This document shows, piece by piece, positions 17,090 to 24,452 of a stretch of 64,000 bases of DNA. The translations under genes were made by a program, and so were the position numbers. This stretch comes from Eubacteriaceae bacterium (GTDB lineage: Bacteria; Bacillota; Clostridia; Peptostreptococcales; Anaerovoracaceae). The number at the start of each line of letters is the position of its first letter. Within the stretch, counting starts at the first letter, position 1. The stretch lies in the NCBI GenBank assembly GCA_902362805.1, contig CABIXY010000009.1, positions 1-64,000 of the forward strand, given 5' to 3'. Below the pieces are notes generated by a model, which had not been told where the DNA came from, ran no database searches, and worked only from the letters and a program-made list of their open reading frames with translations.

Positions 17090-17908
17090 ATGATTAGTGA
17101 CATGCATATACATACAAGGTGGTCCAGTGATTCCAAGACCCCGGTTCGGAATCAAATCGAGAGCGCGCTGCGGCTGGGCATGAAGCACATCTGCATCACG
17201 GAGCATCAGGACTACGATCAGCCCATCTTTCCACCAGATAACTATACCTTTTTAATTGGCGACACAGATGATATGGAAGGGTATCTTGCTGATCTGGCAC
17301 AGTGCAAAGAAGCGTATGGGGATAGAATTGAAGTGCTGACAGGGGTGGAACTGGGCTTGCAGCCCCACCTGCCGGAAAAGCTGGCGGCGTATGCGAGAGA
17401 CTATCCCTTTGATTTCATCATCGGATCGACCCATAATTTCAGAGGAAGGGGCGCTGACGATCTTCGAACCTACGAAGGGAAAAGCACGGAGGAAATCTGC
17501 AGACTCTACTTTCAGGAGGAGTACGAGAATATCGTCAGGATACCGGACTTCGACGTCTGCGGCCATCTGGACTTTATCTTCAGATATGCACCGGGCGCCA
17601 TCGAGACCTTTTCCTACAGCAAATACGGTGACGAACTGGACAGCATCCTGCAGGCTCTGATCGAATCCGGCAGGGGCATAGAGGTGAACACCTCCAGGCT
17701 GAAAAGCTTGGGGCTGACCAACCCGAAGGTTGAAATTATCGACCGCTATGCGGAACTTGGCGGTGAGATCATCACCTTTGGCTCCGATGCGCACACCCCG
17801 GAACGTGTGGGGGAATGCTTTGAAGAGGCAGGAGAGATGGTGAAGGCATGCGGACTCAGGTATTATGCGGTTTACAAAGAACGGAAGCCAGTATTTTATA
17901 AGTTGTGA
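17090..17908 (+). CDS. PHP-domain phosphatase, HisJ-like
   Basis: A 272-residue PHP hydrolase. The metal ligands MHIHTRWSSDS (His6, His8) and ITEHQDY near residue 40 are present, with later GSTHN, CGHLDFIFRY and FGSDAHTPE. This is the histidinol-phosphatase (HisJ) architecture, which dephosphorylates L-histidinol phosphate. No other his gene is near, so the actual substrate may differ. It follows nhaC by 18 bases behind AAAGAAGG, hence probably one operon, and ends at the 18052 terminator. Confidence 0.85.
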   Translation: MISDMHIHTRWSSDSKTPVRNQIESALRLGMKHICITEHQDYDQPIFPPDNYTFLIGDTDDMEGYLADLAQCKEAYGDRIEVLTGVELGLQPHLPEKLAAYARDYPFDFIIGSTHNFRGRGADDLRTYEGKSTEEICRLYFQEEYENIVRIPDFDVCGHLDFIFRYAPGAIETFSYSKYGDELDSILQALIESGRGIEVNTSRLKSLGLTNPKVEIIDRYAELGGEIITFGSDAHTPERVGECFEEAGEMVKACGLRYYAVYKERKPVFYKL

Positions 17909-18051
17909 AGGGAGAGAGATGCAGCAGGCCGAAAAACAAAAAAGTAATAAGATATTCTAAATGAGTTATTGACTTCCCCATACAACTGTACTAAACTTTA
18001 ATTAGCAGAAGGTGCTAGACCAAAAGTTCAATACATAAGTATCACCAAAAA
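17909..18051. other. intergenic segment with possible peptide-gene remnant
   Basis: No gene is seen. On the minus strand 18018-18050 reads GGTGATAC...ATG and then, after a frameshift, LNFWSS. This echoes the start (LDFWSA) of the small membrane peptide at 19175-19264. A decayed copy is possible but the match is short. Confidence 0.3.
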
Positions 18052-18079
18052 ACACGGAGCGGCTACTCCGTGTTTTTTT
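18052..18079 (+). terminator. terminator after the PHP gene
   Basis: ACACGGAG/CTCCGTGT stem with a 6-base loop and a run of six to seven T's. Confidence 0.88.
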
Positions 18080-18085
18080 ATTTTA

Positions 18086-18211
18086 ATAGGAAATATCGTC
18101 CAAAGGACGTATTTCCGTATGTTTCAAAGAACGTACCTTGCGAAGAGTCGCCCCTTGTGGGCGACATGTGGAAATAGGAATCTTGGATTCCGTCATTTCC
18201 ACGTTTTTTAT
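18086..18211 (+). repeat. 126-bp dispersed hairpin repeat, copy 2
   Basis: Same length and nearly the same sequence as 6132-6257. It keeps the three hairpins and the final ATTTCCACGTTTTTTAT terminator-like end on the + strand. Its minus strand is open in the same frame as the gpmI extension. Confidence 0.9.
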
Positions 18212-18366
18212 GCGTTGGATTTGTGGGATGAGGGCTTGAACCGACAGGCGTGGCCGTGAAGCGAAGCAGTTCGGCGGACTGGTGAGTAGGTGGAAGGTGC
18301 GCCGGTGATCGAAAAGGAAACCTGGGGCGGCGATTTCGAAGAAATCGCCCAGAGACAGCAGGCTGT
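18212..18366. other. intergenic coding-like debris
   Basis: No intact gene. A + frame from 18289 to a stop at about 18384 reads VIEKETWGGDFEEIAQRQQA, which has protein-like composition but no start or ribosome site. The origin was not recognised. Confidence 0.25.
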
Positions 18367-18453
18367 GGAAACAATCTGCCGCTGAACGTAATTGATGATC
18401 TGCAGATAAATAGGACTGCTATCTTCGATTATAAACTGTTCAAATGAAATCAA
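18367..18453 (-). pseudogene. GntR-family regulator, N-terminal stub
   Basis: From ATG 18453 the frame reads ISFEQFIIEDSSPIYLQII and NYVQRQIVS, the classic first 29 residues of a GntR winged-helix regulator (compare PIYLQI in the intact GntR/MocR gene at 57022). It then leaves the family sequence abruptly and runs into unrelated DNA. The remaining HTH is missing, so the gene is dead. Confidence 0.65.
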
Positions 18454-18543
18454 GCGGCCCCTTCTATAGAATAAAACTGTATTATATCTATAATACGGTT
18501 TGCTGTCAGGAGCAAGGGGAAGGCAAAGTCTGCTTTCGAATGA

Positions 18544-18818
18544 CGATGAGGTTACGCTTTTTGGGTGTATCCGGGCATTTCCTGCGTAACCCCATTACTT
18601 TCAACGGACATTACTGGAGGGGTATATCTGATTCTGGTTATTTTTCGTGCAGATTTCCGTGATCAAAATGACATTTGCAGCATACAAAAGTAACCACATG
18701 GAGCACAAGCACAGATTTTGTAAGCAATCAGGGGGATATTGCGTTTGAACGCCTGCCGATGCAGCCATCGAGTTACGCGAGGAACCTTGCAGCAGCATCA
18801 AAAAACCTAACTTTATCG
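18544..18818 (-). repeat. MITE-like element copy 2 (inverted relative to copy 1)
   Basis: The reverse complement aligns with 4302-4560. The end regions 18544-18591 and 18771-18818 are mutual inverted repeats (CGATGAGGTTACG against CGATAAAGTTAGG, both closing near CGTAAC). The inner TGGTTATTTTTCG and AAAAGTAACCA pair is also kept. Outer homology extends to GGGGACGGGGGTATGC on the complement of 18833-18850. It carries no transposase. Confidence 0.72.
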
Positions 18819-18851
18819 TAAAAAATGCTGGCTGCATACCCCCGTCCCCTA

Positions 18852-18956
18852 GATGCGGATAAAAGACAGGAAGACCTGGCTCATGAAGGAGCTCAGAAAG
18901 ACATAGAGAGACGCTTGATCATCTTCGACGAGATGGAAGAGTGTCAGCAGGGCTGA
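18852..18956 (+). pseudogene. C-terminal coding fragment, unknown
   Basis: A 34-codon open frame reads DADKRQEDLAHEGAQKDIER and then RLIIFDEMEECQQG before TGA. It has the composition of a genuine protein tail but lacks any start or ribosome site and directly abuts the end of the MITE-like element. It is probably the stump of a disrupted gene; not recognised. Confidence 0.35.
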
Positions 18957-18986
18957 AAACACTGCTATAATATAAATGAAAAAGAA

Positions 18987-19029
18987 AAGACAGTATTAGT
19001 GTAAAGACCAATACTGTCTTCTCTTTTTT
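18987..19029 (+). terminator. terminator
   Basis: AAGACAGTATT (18987-18997) pairs with AATACTGTCTT (19010-19020), followed by CTCTTTTTT. It would terminate whatever produced the 18852-18956 fragment. Confidence 0.8.
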
Positions 19030-19034
19030 GTCTA

Positions 19035-19160
19035 ATAGGAAATATCGTCCAAAGGACGTATTTCCGTATGTTTCAAAGAACGTACCTTACGAAGCGTCGC
19101 CCCTTGTGGGCGACATGTGGAAATAGGAATCTTGGATTCCGTCATTTCCACTTTTTTTAT
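19035..19160 (+). repeat. 126-bp dispersed hairpin repeat, copy 3
   Basis: Third copy, same length as the other two and nearly identical to copy 2. It lies immediately downstream (in minus orientation) of a small membrane-peptide gene, so its minus-strand transcript would form the 3' end of that gene. Confidence 0.9.
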
Positions 19161-19174
19161 TAGGCTGACTGCTG

Positions 19175-19264
19175 TTATTTTTTCTGATCCAACCATTTGA
19201 CTATGTAATACGCTATCACACTGCCCATGACAGAAATACTTAACGCAGACCAAAAGTCCAACAT
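19175..19264 (-). CDS. 29-residue single-span membrane peptide
   Basis: ATG 19264 follows AAAGGTG by 6 bases on the minus strand. It encodes a 29-residue peptide starting MLDFWSALSIS, with a hydrophobic core through VIAYYIV, and ending KWLDQKK. One transmembrane helix with a charged tail is the layout of small membrane toxins and of regulatory micropeptides in Firmicutes. No antitoxin RNA can be demonstrated. It sits between the 126-bp repeat and pucR, same strand as pucR, 51 bp past the pucR stop. The strong ribosome site is the main support. Confidence 0.55.
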   Translation of the reverse strand: MLDFWSALSISVMGSVIAYYIVKWLDQKK

Positions 19265-19314
19265 AACCATCACCTTTTGATTTTAAGAGAAGTTATTGCA
19301 TCAATGTATTTTTA

Positions 19315-20475
19315 TCACTTATTCTCATTGAGCATATAGAGGCGCACGGCCAGGGAGACATTGACGTAGAACTCCTGATCGCTCATCTCTTCACAGAACA
19401 GAAACTGTTTGATCTTGCTGATTCGATAACGGATGGTGTTGTGATGACACTTGAGTGAGGACGCTGTCCTGAAGATGTCCCCTTCATTGAGAGCCAGCTG
19501 CCTGATTGTTTCGAAGAACTCTGGTTTCTCCTTGATCGGATCGATCAGAGCAGTCATGAACTCCTTCATGACTGCTGAATCGGCCAGGGGCACCAAAAGC
19601 TGATAAGCGCCGATTTTGTCGTAACTGCCAAAGGCGCGATTTTCCGCAACAGAGGCGATATGGGTGTAATAGCTCTCTCTGATGCATTGATCCAGTTCCT
19701 TGTACGGTTCGTGGATGCGGCTGCAGCTGACATAGAGCCCTTCTTTACAAGGCGATAAAAATTCCATCAGTTCATCTAAAATGATGCGGAAGGTCTTTTC
19801 CTTATTCTGACGGGCGGTCAGAATGGCGAAAAGACCGTTTTTATATTTGCATACCAGCGCCTTGGTATTTAGGTTGCGATTCAAGTAGAAGACCTTTGAA
19901 TAACGCTCCAGGTTGAGCTGAAAATCCTCGTCCTCTCCTTTGATGTAGACCGCCATGACAGATTCTTTCAGTTTCAGGGAGATATTTTTACTCAGGGCAT
20001 AGATCTGTGCTTTCGTCAGACTGCCTGCAATCATCTGATTTAAGTTCTCTTCCGAAAAGAAGTTGTCGTCCTCTTTCCTGACAGCGTCTAATATTTCGAA
20101 GATGATGCTCTCCATATAGAGGTCGCCGTCATATTGGATGATAGGGAAGTCATGATGATTGGCGAAGTCGATGACCTCTGCTGGAAGATCAGGAAAGACT
20201 GTCGTTTTGCAGGCAAAGGCGGCAGCGCCGATTTCACAGAGAAACTTTGTCGTCGCAAGGATGAGGTCAGGTTCGTCCCTGGCAAAGAGCAGGGTGCTCA
20301 ATATGATCATGTCCGGTTCAAAGACATTCTTTTCTGATGCCTGGGCAAAGGAAGAAAATTCATAATCTGCAATGCCGAGAGAAACCACGTAGCGGTTCAA
20401 ACCACCCTTTCCTGCGATGAGACGCATCTTTGAAAGACCGCCTAGCTGCAAGATATCCTTTACTGTTAATGCCAT
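19315..20475 (-). CDS. PucR-family transcriptional regulator
   Basis: A 386-residue protein with the PucR N-terminal domain (MALTVKDILQLGGLSKMRLI; FPIIQYDGDLYMESIIFEIL) at residues 1-135, a GGDEF-like middle region, and the PucR C-terminal HTH (TASSLKCHHNTIRYRISKIK). PucR proteins activate purine, amino-acid or other nitrogen-compound catabolism in response to a pathway metabolite. It is divergent from an ornithine cyclodeaminase operon 176 bp away, which is the likely target. The palindrome at 20539-20553 lies between them. Confidence 0.9.
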   Translation of the reverse strand: MALTVKDILQLGGLSKMRLIAGKGGLNRYVVSLGIADYEFSSFAQASEKNVFEPDMIILSTLLFARDEPDLILATTKFLCEIGAAAFACKTTVFPDLPAEVIDFANHHDFPIIQYDGDLYMESIIFEILDAVRKEDDNFFSEENLNQMIAGSLTKAQIYALSKNISLKLKESVMAVYIKGEDEDFQLNLERYSKVFYLNRNLNTKALVCKYKNGLFAILTARQNKEKTFRIILDELMEFLSPCKEGLYVSCSRIHEPYKELDQCIRESYYTHIASVAENRAFGSYDKIGAYQLLVPLADSAVMKEFMTALIDPIKEKPEFFETIRQLALNEGDIFRTASSLKCHHNTIRYRISKIKQFLFCEEMSDQEFYVNVSLAVRLYMLNENK

Positions 20476-20538
20476 TCCAAACCCTCCTCACCTGATATTT
20501 CCTACCTCTAATTATAAACAGATCTCTGCTCATTTCAA

Positions 20539-20553
20539 TTGGTAATATACCAA
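20539..20553. promoter_or_regulatory. palindromic operator candidate, pucR/ocd intergenic
   Basis: TTGGTAATATACCAA is a near-perfect palindrome in the divergent promoter region. A 13/15 match, TTGGTAATTTGCCAA, lies upstream of nhaC at 15518-15532. PucR or another regulator could bind both; this is inferred. Confidence 0.45.
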
Positions 20554-20651
20554 AAAAGATAGGGGAAATTCAAAAAAATACTAAAAAAAACGGGTTGTGC
20601 AGCCATTAAAATGAAGTTGAAAGTAAGCGGAGACAGAAAGGAGACGAGAAA

Positions 20652-21668
20652 GTGTTAGAGATGAAAGTTTTGAAAATGGAAGACACCGTCAAGGTGTTGA
20701 AGATGAAGGATGTGATTGAAACCATAGAAGAGGTGTATCGGGCGCAGTCTGCTGGTGCTTCGGCAATTTACCCTTTGATCACAGAGGAGTTTGTTCCAGG
20801 CAGTGCGGAGATGGATATTAAATCAGGCTGGCTTAAGGATGCCGGCATCTACGGCCTTAAGTCGGTATCCTGGTTTGAACAGAATGAGAAGGTTGGACTG
20901 CCAGCGCTGCTGGGCACCATTTTGATTTTCGACGCAAAGACCGGGGCGCCTGTCGGATTGCTGGACGGTTCTCATATTACAGGCATCAGAACCGGTGCTG
21001 CCGGCGCTATCGGGGCAAAGCTGTTGGCGAGAGAAGATGCGAAAAATCTGTTGATTGTAGGCGCAGGCCACGTCGCAACCTTCCAGGCAGCGGCCACCTT
21101 GCTCAGTTTTCCTGGGCTTGAAAAGGTGATGGTCTATGACGGACTGGACTATGATAACGCAGACAGATTCGCGAAAAACCTCAGAGGAACCCTGGCGGCG
21201 GATTTTGGCATGGAGAATGTGAAGGCGGAATTTACTGCGGTGAAAGATATTGCAGAGGCCGTGGGGCAGAGTGACATCATCATCACTGTCACGCCGTCGA
21301 GAGAACCCATCATCAAAAAGGAATGGGTCAAGCCGGGAACCCATTTTTCCTGCATCGGGTCCGACATGGCGGGCAAAGAAGAAATCGACCCGCAAATCTT
21401 CGCAGGTGCAAAGGTCTTTGTAGACGATATCGAGCAATGTATCAACGTGGGCGAAATTGAGATTCCCATCAAAAAAGGCATTATGAACAGAGAAAATATC
21501 AGCGGCATCATCGGTGATATCATCACAGGAAAAGTCTCGGGCAGAGAAAATAATGAGCAGATTACCGTCTTCGATGCCACAGGAACTGCACTTCTTGATT
21601 TGCTCACAGGCATGCTTGCCATCAAAGAGGCCGAAAAACAAGGATTAGGACAAATCATAGAATTATAA
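20652..21668 (+). CDS. ornithine cyclodeaminase / mu-crystallin family protein
   Basis: A 338-residue NAD(P)-binding protein. Hallmarks are LYGLKSVSWF-like N-terminal sheet residues, the substrate segment GSHITGIRTGAAGAIGAKLLA, the Rossmann motif LLIVGAGHVATFQAAA and IIITVTPSREPIIKKEWVKPGTH. Family members deaminate ornithine to proline, reduce ketimines, or act as alanine/lysine dehydrogenases, so the exact reaction is open. GTG 20652 is preferred because AAAGGAGA lies 7 bases upstream. It is the first gene of a three-gene operon with an aminotransferase and a homoserine-dehydrogenase-like enzyme. Confidence 0.88.
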   Translation: MLEMKVLKMEDTVKVLKMKDVIETIEEVYRAQSAGASAIYPLITEEFVPGSAEMDIKSGWLKDAGIYGLKSVSWFEQNEKVGLPALLGTILIFDAKTGAPVGLLDGSHITGIRTGAAGAIGAKLLAREDAKNLLIVGAGHVATFQAAATLLSFPGLEKVMVYDGLDYDNADRFAKNLRGTLAADFGMENVKAEFTAVKDIAEAVGQSDIIITVTPSREPIIKKEWVKPGTHFSCIGSDMAGKEEIDPQIFAGAKVFVDDIEQCINVGEIEIPIKKGIMNRENISGIIGDIITGKVSGRENNEQITVFDATGTALLDLLTGMLAIKEAEKQGLGQIIEL

Positions 21669-21683
21669 AAAGGAGAATGCATT

Positions 21684-22805
21684 ATGAAACTGGAAAGATT
21701 TAAAGTGGAACGCTGGATGGATGAGTACGAAGGTTTTTTGACCTACGACCTGGGAGAAACCTGTATTGATTCTTTGGAAATCGGGGAGTTATTGGAGCTA
21801 TGTGGTAAAGATCCAGACGCATTTCTGTCGGATCTGAAGGGAGAGCGGCTGGTATACGGCCACATCCACGGCTCTCCGGAACTGAAAAAAGGGATTGCAG
21901 GTCTTTACAGAAATCTGACGCCGGAAGACGTGGTACCGACCCATGGCGGAATCAGCGCTAATCATATGGTAATCGCGACGCTGGTAGAACGAGACGATAA
22001 TGTAGTCACAGTATTGCCGACTTATCAGCAGCACTATTCTATTCCTGAATCTATCGGGGCAGAGGTCAGAACCTTGTGGCTGAAAAAAGAGAACGGATTT
22101 GTACCTGATCTGCTGGAGATGGAGGCTTTGATCGACGAGAACACCAAGCTGATTTCCATCTGTAATCCAGATAACCCGACGGGCGCTTTTGTGCCGGAAG
22201 ACGTGATGATGGAGATTGTCAAAATGGCCGACAAGGTGGGCGCCTATATCCTCTGCGACGAAGCGTACAGGGGCATTTCGGAGGACGGAAGTTACATGTA
22301 TTCCATCGCAGACCTGTATGACAAAGGAATCTCCACTTCCAGCATGTCCAAGGTTTTCGGACTTGCAGGTCTTAGAATCGGCTGGATCGCGACAAAGGAT
22401 CAGGAAATCATGAGGCAGTTCTGCGGCAGAAGAGACTACGACACCATCAGCTGTGGTTATATCGATGATATCCTGGCCAGTCTGGCGCTGGAACACAAGG
22501 ATAAGCTCTACGAGAGAAATGCCAAGATTCTGCTGGAAGGAAGAAACATCCTCGACAAGTGGGTAAAGGAGACGGAAGGTGTGGATTATGTGAGACCTGT
22601 CGCCGGCACCACCGCCCTGGTTTATTACGATAAGGAGATTTCTTCCTTTGATTTCTGCGTTCGCCTGGTCAAGGAGAGAGGTGTTCTGACGACGCCGGGT
22701 TCCTGCTTCGAGATGGAACACTGCATCAGAATCGGTTATGCTTTCAGCCCGGATGTACTGCAGAAGGGTCTGGACATCATCGCGAAACTGTTAAAAGAAA
22801 TCTAA
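21684..22805 (+). CDS. class I/II PLP-dependent aminotransferase
   Basis: A 373-residue fold-type I aminotransferase. Visible features: AND-type cofactor contact NPDNPTGAFV, the Asp and Tyr in ILCDEAYRGIS, the PLP-binding lysine in STSSMSKVFGLAGLRIGW and the substrate-carboxylate arginine in HCIRIGYAFS near the end. AAAAGGAGAATGC precedes ATG 21684, 15 bases after the cyclodeaminase-like gene. Together they suggest degradation or interconversion of a basic or diamino acid, possibly via a cyclic imine. Substrate is not deducible. Confidence 0.9.
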   Translation: MKLERFKVERWMDEYEGFLTYDLGETCIDSLEIGELLELCGKDPDAFLSDLKGERLVYGHIHGSPELKKGIAGLYRNLTPEDVVPTHGGISANHMVIATLVERDDNVVTVLPTYQQHYSIPESIGAEVRTLWLKKENGFVPDLLEMEALIDENTKLISICNPDNPTGAFVPEDVMMEIVKMADKVGAYILCDEAYRGISEDGSYMYSIADLYDKGISTSSMSKVFGLAGLRIGWIATKDQEIMRQFCGRRDYDTISCGYIDDILASLALEHKDKLYERNAKILLEGRNILDKWVKETEGVDYVRPVAGTTALVYYDKEISSFDFCVRLVKERGVLTTPGSCFEMEHCIRIGYAFSPDVLQKGLDIIAKLLKEI

Positions 22806-22870
22806 GATAAATGGAATGACCGGACGGATGGCAGGACGTCCGTCTGGTATTTGGATTTGTGAGGAAAAAA

Positions 22871-23884
22871 ATGAAGACAATCAAACTGGCGCTGATCGGC
22901 TACGGCAATGTGGGAAAGGCGTTTGCAAAGATGCTCCGTCAGAGGACGGACTATATCTGCGATCATTTTAATACTGAGGCTGTGATTACCGCTATCTGTA
23001 CCAGGAGCAAAGGTGCACTCATAGACGGCAGCGGCATCAACACAGAAGACCTTGACAATCAGGCATTTGACAGGGAGAAAAGCGCTGTGGAGGTCATACT
23101 GGAAGCTGACTACGACGTTCTCATAGAGCTGACACCTATCAATATCCAGACGGGAATGCCTGCCATCGATCACATCAGGGGTGGACTCAATAGAGGAAAG
23201 CATGTGATCACCGCCAACAAGGGACCTGTCGCCTGGGCTTTCCGGGAACTGAGGGATCTGGCAGCGACAAAGGGCGTATGTTTCTGCCATGAGGCTGCTG
23301 TCATGGACGGCGTACCGGTTTTCAATCTGACAAGGGAGACGCTGATGGGCTGTCAGATTACTGAAATCAAAGGGATTCTCAATGCGACGACCAATTATAT
23401 CTTGGACGAGATGGAAAAGGGCGTGACCTACGAGGCTGCGGTGAAGGAAGGGCAGAAAAGAGGTTTTGTCGAGGCTGACCCGTCCATGGATCTGGAAGGA
23501 TGGGATGCGGCAGCAAAACTGACTGCCCTGATGAATGTTTTGATGGATGTGAAAATCACACCGCAGGATATCAGGCGGGAGGGGATCGGTGCAATCACCA
23601 AGGAACAGATTGAAGAGGCAAAGGCGCGCAAGATGAAATATAAGCTGCTCTGTCACGGCAGAATGGAAAACGGCAAGCCGGTGGGAACGGTAAAACCGCG
23701 GCTCGTGGCGGAGGACAGTCTCTTTGCAAGGGTCAATGGTACCGCTGCCTGCGTAACCCTCACCACGGATCTGATGGGCGACGTGTCGATTATTGAACAC
23801 GTCTATGAGCCGGAAATCGATCAGACCGCATATGGCGTACTGGGCGATCTGCTGAGAGTTCTGACAGAAACAAACCAATCGTGA
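22871..23884 (+). CDS. homoserine dehydrogenase-like oxidoreductase
   Basis: A 337-residue enzyme with the nucleotide-binding opening IKLALIGYGNVGKAFAKML and homoserine-dehydrogenase catalytic segments HVITANKGPVAWAF, GILNATTNYILDEM and EADPSMDLEGWDAAAKLTAL. It would reduce aspartate semialdehyde to homoserine or oxidise homoserine. The C-terminal ACT domain of long forms is absent, as in catabolic or short homologues. ATG 22871 follows GAGG by 6 bases; GTG 22859 is a weaker choice. It ends the pucR-linked operon. A CGGACG/CGTCCG hairpin lies in the 65-bp gap before it. Confidence 0.87.
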   Translation: MKTIKLALIGYGNVGKAFAKMLRQRTDYICDHFNTEAVITAICTRSKGALIDGSGINTEDLDNQAFDREKSAVEVILEADYDVLIELTPINIQTGMPAIDHIRGGLNRGKHVITANKGPVAWAFRELRDLAATKGVCFCHEAAVMDGVPVFNLTRETLMGCQITEIKGILNATTNYILDEMEKGVTYEAAVKEGQKRGFVEADPSMDLEGWDAAAKLTALMNVLMDVKITPQDIRREGIGAITKEQIEEAKARKMKYKLLCHGRMENGKPVGTVKPRLVAEDSLFARVNGTAACVTLTTDLMGDVSIIEHVYEPEIDQTAYGVLGDLLRVLTETNQS

Positions 23885-23910
23885 CAACATTATGGAACCT
23901 CTGACATAGC

Positions 23911-23936
23911 AGCTGGCGTAAGCCTGCCAGCTTTTC
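23911..23936 (+). terminator. terminator of the cyclodeaminase operon
   Basis: AGCTGGC/GCCAGCT stem with TTTT following, 27 bp after the stop codon. Confidence 0.75.
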
Positions 23937-24213
23937 TGAAATATACCGTAAAAGGACAAAAAATAAGGATAATCGGGCAGATTTTACAAATCAACGGGGG
24001 TATACCAATGCAAGGCATGATAAAAAAGAAAAATGCACCATAGAAATCCACTGAAACCATGTAGATGATATCATTAAACTATTGTTATACTGTAGAAAGA
24101 TTTACAGAATGACCTGCCAAAACGGGACTGACAATTAAAAGTTAGAGAAATCCGCCTGAATAGGGCAGAATTTTGAAAGAATTAGGCATTTATTTAGACC
24201 TGATTCACGCTGT
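23937..24213. other. gene-free segment
   Basis: A-rich DNA without a convincing reading frame. It contains ACGGGGGTATACC at 23994-24006, related to the operator-like sites just to the right. Nothing else is recognised. Confidence 0.4.
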
Positions 24214-24322
24214 ATACCGGATGGGGGTATCAAAAAGCGCAACAGACCTTGACAAGAAAAATCGCATATTATAGAATAGACATAATAAAATAGAAACCTT
24301 CCCCTTCACCGGATGGGGGTAC
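24214..24322 (+). promoter_or_regulatory. MATE promoter flanked by two CsoR-like operator sites
   Basis: TTGACA (24249-24254), 17 bp, TAGAAT (24272-24277). Upstream at 24214-24230 lies ATACCGGATGGGGGTAT, which has the length and ATACC-N4-GGGGGTAT form of known CsoR-type operators (B. subtilis ATACCCTACGGGGGTAT). A second, partly degenerate copy, TCACCGGATGGGGGTAC, lies at 24306-24322 downstream of the start point. Binding by a CsoR/FrmR/RcnR-type repressor is inferred; no such gene is in the window. Confidence 0.5.
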
Positions 24323-24323
24323 A

Positions 24324-24391
24324 AGGTGTTTAGGATGAGCCGTAGGTACAGCAGAGGATTTGCTGCAAGGCGATTCCTAAGCACTTTTTTT
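24324..24391 (+). terminator. leader terminator ahead of the MATE gene
   Basis: GTGTTTAGGA near 24326 pairs with TCCTAAGCAC near 24375-24384. An inner CAGCAGAGGATTTGCTG hairpin lies within, and eight T's follow. It lies inside the leader, 60 bp before the MATE start, so it may be a regulated attenuator. Confidence 0.6.
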
Positions 24392-24452
24392 GTTATCAGC
24401 CAAATCAAAGGTTTGGGCGTTTATAGCAAGGACTGTAAAGGAGGCATATACA

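Noticed and set aside
19032..19253. 73-codon minus-strand frame covering the 126-bp repeat
   Set aside because: The 29-residue peptide in another frame has a far better ribosome site and membrane-helix pattern; the longer frame runs mainly through repeat DNA.
21798..22721. 307-codon minus-strand open frame opposite the aminotransferase gene
   Set aside because: The plus strand encodes complete aminotransferase motifs; the minus frame has no ribosome site or recognised domain.
22802..23959. 385-codon minus-strand open frame opposite the homoserine dehydrogenase-like gene
   Set aside because: An antisense shadow of a well-supported enzyme.
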